DNA of 16,386 bases from positions 1 through 16,386 of the forward strand of contig CACYKX010000053.1 of NCBI GenBank assembly GCA_902775075.1, in the 5' to 3' direction. The number at the start of each line of letters is the position of its first letter. Positions within the stretch are counted from its first letter, which is position 1. The position numbers and the translations under genes are program-made. The notes below the pieces were generated by a model, which worked only from the letters and a program-made list of their open reading frames with translations, searched no databases and was not told the origin of the DNA. The stretch is from an uncultured Prevotellaceae bacterium (GTDB lineage: Bacteria > Bacteroidota > Bacteroidia > Bacteroidales > Bacteroidaceae). This document shows positions 13,274 to 16,386 of this stretch, one piece after another.

Positions 13274-16200
13274 ATGAGAGAAAAGATAGACTGTTTCTTG
13301 CCTGAAATTGGTGATGAAATGAAGGACACTTGCCAAATTCTTTCTGATGACAAGACAGTACAGCATATTCATATCGTAAAGAAGTCGATGACCTCTACGA
13401 CTTCACTTTTGGAGATTAATGATACTACAGATGCCGAATTCGTACTTTTATGCATTCGTCCTACCAAAGTCGTGATAGGACAGAATTGTCTGCATCGTAT
13501 GCTTCAGGTGGCTGTGGATACGCAGGCTGCCATGGTGTATAGCGATCATTATGCCATGGAAAATGGCAAGTTGGTGAAGCATCCTGTCATCGATTATCAG
13601 TCGGGATCCGTTCGGGATGACTTCGAGTTCGGTTCGCTGCTGTTGATTCGTGCCGATCTGTTCCATCAGTGGGCGAGAATGCAGAATGATGACAATGTGT
13701 TGCAATATGCGGCTCTTTATGATCTGCGCCTGTTCTTGAGTAGAAAGGGTGAGATTTTCCATCTGAATGAGTATCTCTATACGGAGGAAGAACTCGACTT
13801 GCGCAAGAGTGGTGAAAAGCAGTTTGACTATGTGAACCCTCGTAATCGTGAGGTTCAGATCGAGATGGAGAAGGTGGTCACAGCGCATCTTGCCGCTATC
13901 CATGCGTTAGTGGATGTGAATGATTATCTGAAACCGGAGTTTGATGAACAGCATTTCGATCAGGAGGCTTCTGTGATCATTCCTGTGTTCAATCGTGAGA
14001 AGACGGTGGCTGATGCCGTGGAGAGTGCGCTCACACAGAAGGCCAAGTTTGATTTCAATGTCATCGTTGTCAACAATCATAGTACCGACCGTACGGGTGA
14101 AATCCTCGATGCGTTGGCAGCTAAGTATGAGCATCTGCATGTCATCGTACCGGAACGCGATGACTTGGGTATCGGAGGTTGCTGGAACGAAGCTATCAAT
14201 TCCAACTTCTGTGGTCGTTTCGCCGTACAGCTCGATAGTGATGACTTGTATTCATCTCCCTATACTCTACAGAAAATCGTGGATGCCTTCCATAAGCAGA
14301 AGGCGGCTATGATCATCGGTAGTTATAGAATGTGCGATTTCAACCTCAATACGTTGCCTCCCGGTATGATTGATCATAAGGAGTGGACGGATGATAATGG
14401 ATGTAATAATGCGTTGCGTATCAATGGCCTTGGTGCTCCGCGTGCTTTCTTTACGCCTATTCTCCGTCAGTTGCAGTTCCCGAATACCAGTTATGGTGAA
14501 GACTATGCCTTAGGATTGGCATTTAGTCGTCATTATCGTATCGGAAGAATCTATGAAGAACTGTATCTATGTCGTCGATGGGGTGGTAATAGTGACAGTA
14601 ATCTGAGTATCGAAAAGGTGAATGCTAACAATCTCTACAAGGATCGTCTGCGCACGATGGAGATTATCGCTCGTAAACAGTTGGCAGCAGGAACTCTAGA
14701 ACATACCAACGATAGTCTTACCCGATTCTTCAATCGACAGATCGAGATATGGGATGACGTACGTAAACGTTATCGTGACCTGACACAGGTGAAGACACGA
14801 GATCTTGCCGTGGAAGGTGAGCATACTTCGATAAATCTTAAGGTACAGTTTAACCCAGCACGAATCGTAAGTACAGGGGCGAAGATAGACAAGAATACAA
14901 TCGCCAAACGTGCATGTTTCCTCTGTGACCAGAATCGTCCGGATGTGCAGATGTCGAAGAATATCGACGGCAAATTCCATCTGTTGGTGAATCCGTTCCC
15001 TATTCTGCCAACGCATTTCACAATTCCGGCCCGTAAGCATAAGCCACAGGCGATACTCGACAATTATGGCGAGATACATAAGATATTGAGTGAATACGAC
15101 CAGTTGATGGTATTCTATAACGGTCCGAAGTGTGGTGCCAGTGCACCAGACCACATGCATTTCCAAGCAGGAACGAGTGGTGTTCTACCGTTGCAGACGG
15201 AATGGGTACGCTTGAGCAGAAACTTGGATGTCGTTATTGCTCTGAACGAACAGGAGAGTCTCTCGGTTATCAAGGATTATCCTTGTAAGGCTTTCGTGAT
15301 TCGTACTAAAACTGCTGAGGCTGATATGCAATTGTTCAGAAAACTTTATCGCTCTCTGCCACAGCAGAAGGATGAAACTGAACCTATGATGAATATCGTG
15401 GCTTGGCGACAAGATGATGAATATATCAGCGTCGTCTTCCCACGAAAGAAGCATCGTCCGGATTGTTATTTCGCTGAAGATGACAGTAAGATGCTTATCT
15501 CTCCGGGTGCTCTGGATATGGCAGGACTTGCGATAACGCCACGAGAGCAAGACTTTGAGCGTATCACGGGTAGTCAACTGTATGATATCTTGCAGGAAAT
15601 GACGATTACTGATGAGACGATGCAGGTTGTCCTCGACAAGTTGACACCGCATCTTGAGATGGTGTTCGGTCATCAACAACCTGACGTGACCGTCGGAATC
15701 GTATCGGCACAGAAGGTTCATTTCGTACTCAACAAACCTTATCTGGCCAAGGGTACGAAGGTGGAAGGGGAACAGACCGTGGAGTTCTCCGAGGGAGGTA
15801 TCCTGTGGAATGGTAACCAGTATAGTAAACTTACTTTCCATCCTCAGAGTAATGATGCTTCTTTCTCGCTCGATGATGTGACCATTGGTGTGAACTTCCA
15901 TTGGGAACGTAAAGAGACTCAGACTTTCTTGGGGACGTTGTCTTTTGTCGTAGAGGAAGATAAAATCTGTGCAATCAATGAGTTGCCAGTAGAAAAATAC
16001 TTAGAGAGCGTGATCTCAAGTGAGATGAGTGCTACTTCGAGTTTGGAACTTCTCAAGGCTCATGCTGTGATTTCCCGTAGTTGGTTGTTGGCACAGATGG
16101 AGAAACGCCGAAAGGTGGCAGAACAAGGCAATAGTTTCTTCTCTTTCGTGAAGAAAGATGATGAGTTGATTCGCTGGTATGATCGTGAAGATCATACCAT

Positions 16201-16386
16201 CTTTGATGTGTGTGCCGATGACCATTGTCAGCGCTATCAAGGTATAACCAAAGAGACTTCTCCACATGTTGCTGAGGCTATCAAGGCTACTCGTGGACAG
16301 ATCTTGATGAGTGGTGATGAGATTTGCGATGCTCGTTTCTCAAAATGTTGTGGTGGTGTCACCGAAGAGTTCCAGTATTGCTGGGA
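13274..16386 (+). CDS. GT2 glycosyltransferase - DUF4922 (HIT/GalT-like) - SpoIID/LytB fusion protein, 3'-partial
   Basis: The frame is open from ATG 13274 to the window end, at least 1037 codons. Domains in order: (a) 1-225, a degenerate GT-A-like segment (MVYSDHYAMENGKLVKHP; FGSLLLIRADLF). (b) About 232-440, a full GT-A family-2 domain with VIIPVFNREKTV, NNHSTDRTGE, a DSDD metal motif near 320, GED near 408-410 and RRWGGNSD. (c) About 535-700, DUF4922 with CFLC (548-551), LLVNPFPILPTHFTIP and HMHFQ (627-631), the H-x-H-x-Q signature of GalT/Ap4A-phosphorylase-type nucleotidyl transferases. (d) From about 790, SpoIID/LytB with ELPVEKYLESVISSEMS (903 on), CQRYQG near 985 and SKCCGG near 1025. 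SpoIID proteins cleave or stimulate cleavage of peptidoglycan glycan strands. No signal peptide or membrane helix is seen. A role in muropeptide or cell-wall sugar metabolism is inference. Divergent from rlmN. Confidence 0.85.
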   Translation, partial: MREKIDCFLPEIGDEMKDTCQILSDDKTVQHIHIVKKSMTSTTSLLEINDTTDAEFVLLCIRPTKVVIGQNCLHRMLQVAVDTQAAMVYSDHYAMENGKLVKHPVIDYQSGSVRDDFEFGSLLLIRADLFHQWARMQNDDNVLQYAALYDLRLFLSRKGEIFHLNEYLYTEEELDLRKSGEKQFDYVNPRNREVQIEMEKVVTAHLAAIHALVDVNDYLKPEFDEQHFDQEASVIIPVFNREKTVADAVESALTQKAKFDFNVIVVNNHSTDRTGEILDALAAKYEHLHVIVPERDDLGIGGCWNEAINSNFCGRFAVQLDSDDLYSSPYTLQKIVDAFHKQKAAMIIGSYRMCDFNLNTLPPGMIDHKEWTDDNGCNNALRINGLGAPRAFFTPILRQLQFPNTSYGEDYALGLAFSRHYRIGRIYEELYLCRRWGGNSDSNLSIEKVNANNLYKDRLRTMEIIARKQLAAGTLEHTNDSLTRFFNRQIEIWDDVRKRYRDLTQVKTRDLAVEGEHTSINLKVQFNPARIVSTGAKIDKNTIAKRACFLCDQNRPDVQMSKNIDGKFHLLVNPFPILPTHFTIPARKHKPQAILDNYGEIHKILSEYDQLMVFYNGPKCGASAPDHMHFQAGTSGVLPLQTEWVRLSRNLDVVIALNEQESLSVIKDYPCKAFVIRTKTAEADMQLFRKLYRSLPQQKDETEPMMNIVAWRQDDEYISVVFPRKKHRPDCYFAEDDSKMLISPGALDMAGLAITPREQDFERITGSQLYDILQEMTITDETMQVVLDKLTPHLEMVFGHQQPDVTVGIVSAQKVHFVLNKPYLAKGTKVEGEQTVEFSEGGILWNGNQYSKLTFHPQSNDASFSLDDVTIGVNFHWERKETQTFLGTLSFVVEEDKICAINELPVEKYLESVISSEMSATSSLELLKAHAVISRSWLLAQMEKRRKVAEQGNSFFSFVKKDDELIRWYDREDHTIFDVCADDHCQRYQGITKETSPHVAEAIKATRGQILMSGDEICDARFSKCCGGVTEEFQYCW

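Noticed and set aside
15185..15901. Long - strand open frame opposite the fusion gene
   Set aside because: Lies antisense to a frame with clear domain motifs; its composition is typical of a reverse-complement shadow.

Overview
The window looks like a chromosomal segment from a gut-type Bacteroidota, most likely Prevotella/Segatella or a close relative. The grounds are promoters of the TAnnTTTG type, few Shine-Dalgarno sites, an LptE lipoprotein, a DUF4837 lipoprotein, a sigma-54 activator beside secG, and protein sequences that read like Prevotella homologues. The genus is inference; no marker gene such as rRNA is present.

Layout. (1) Positions 1-5574, + strand: a type I restriction-modification locus seen from its 3' half. 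It holds the end of a broken hsdS, a wrecked AlbA_2-type (Schlafen-like) gene with a 12-bp tandem repeat, an intact hsdR, and a small ASCH-domain gene. The first 1.3 kb is visibly AT-rich and scarred by deletions. (2) Positions 5635-8977, - strand: a tight operon reading sigma-54 activator > lptE > acidic TPR protein > secG, followed by tRNA-His(GTG) with its own promoter and terminator. The operon couples a regulator to envelope biogenesis (LPS assembly and protein export). (3) Positions 9011-13170, - strand: a second operon reading rlmN > DUF4837 lipoprotein > pdxA-like > UPF0104 flippase-like membrane protein. (4) Positions 13274-16386, + strand, divergent from rlmN: a very long open frame cut by the window end. 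It encodes a fusion of a GT-A glycosyltransferase, a HIT/GalT-like DUF4922 domain and a SpoIID/LytB domain.

The most unusual items are these. The fusion protein joins cytosolic-type enzymes to a domain that usually acts outside the cytoplasm, with no visible signal peptide or membrane segment. The PdxA-like protein has an intact frame but lacks two of the three metal-binding histidines and the RTS-x-DHGTA region. The hsdS gene carries a 99-bp exact direct repeat 666 bp (222 codons) apart and a 41-bp out-of-frame deletion at its last junction. The neighbouring AlbA_2 gene has lost its middle. Several -7 promoter elements lie so close to start codons that leaderless transcripts are possible.
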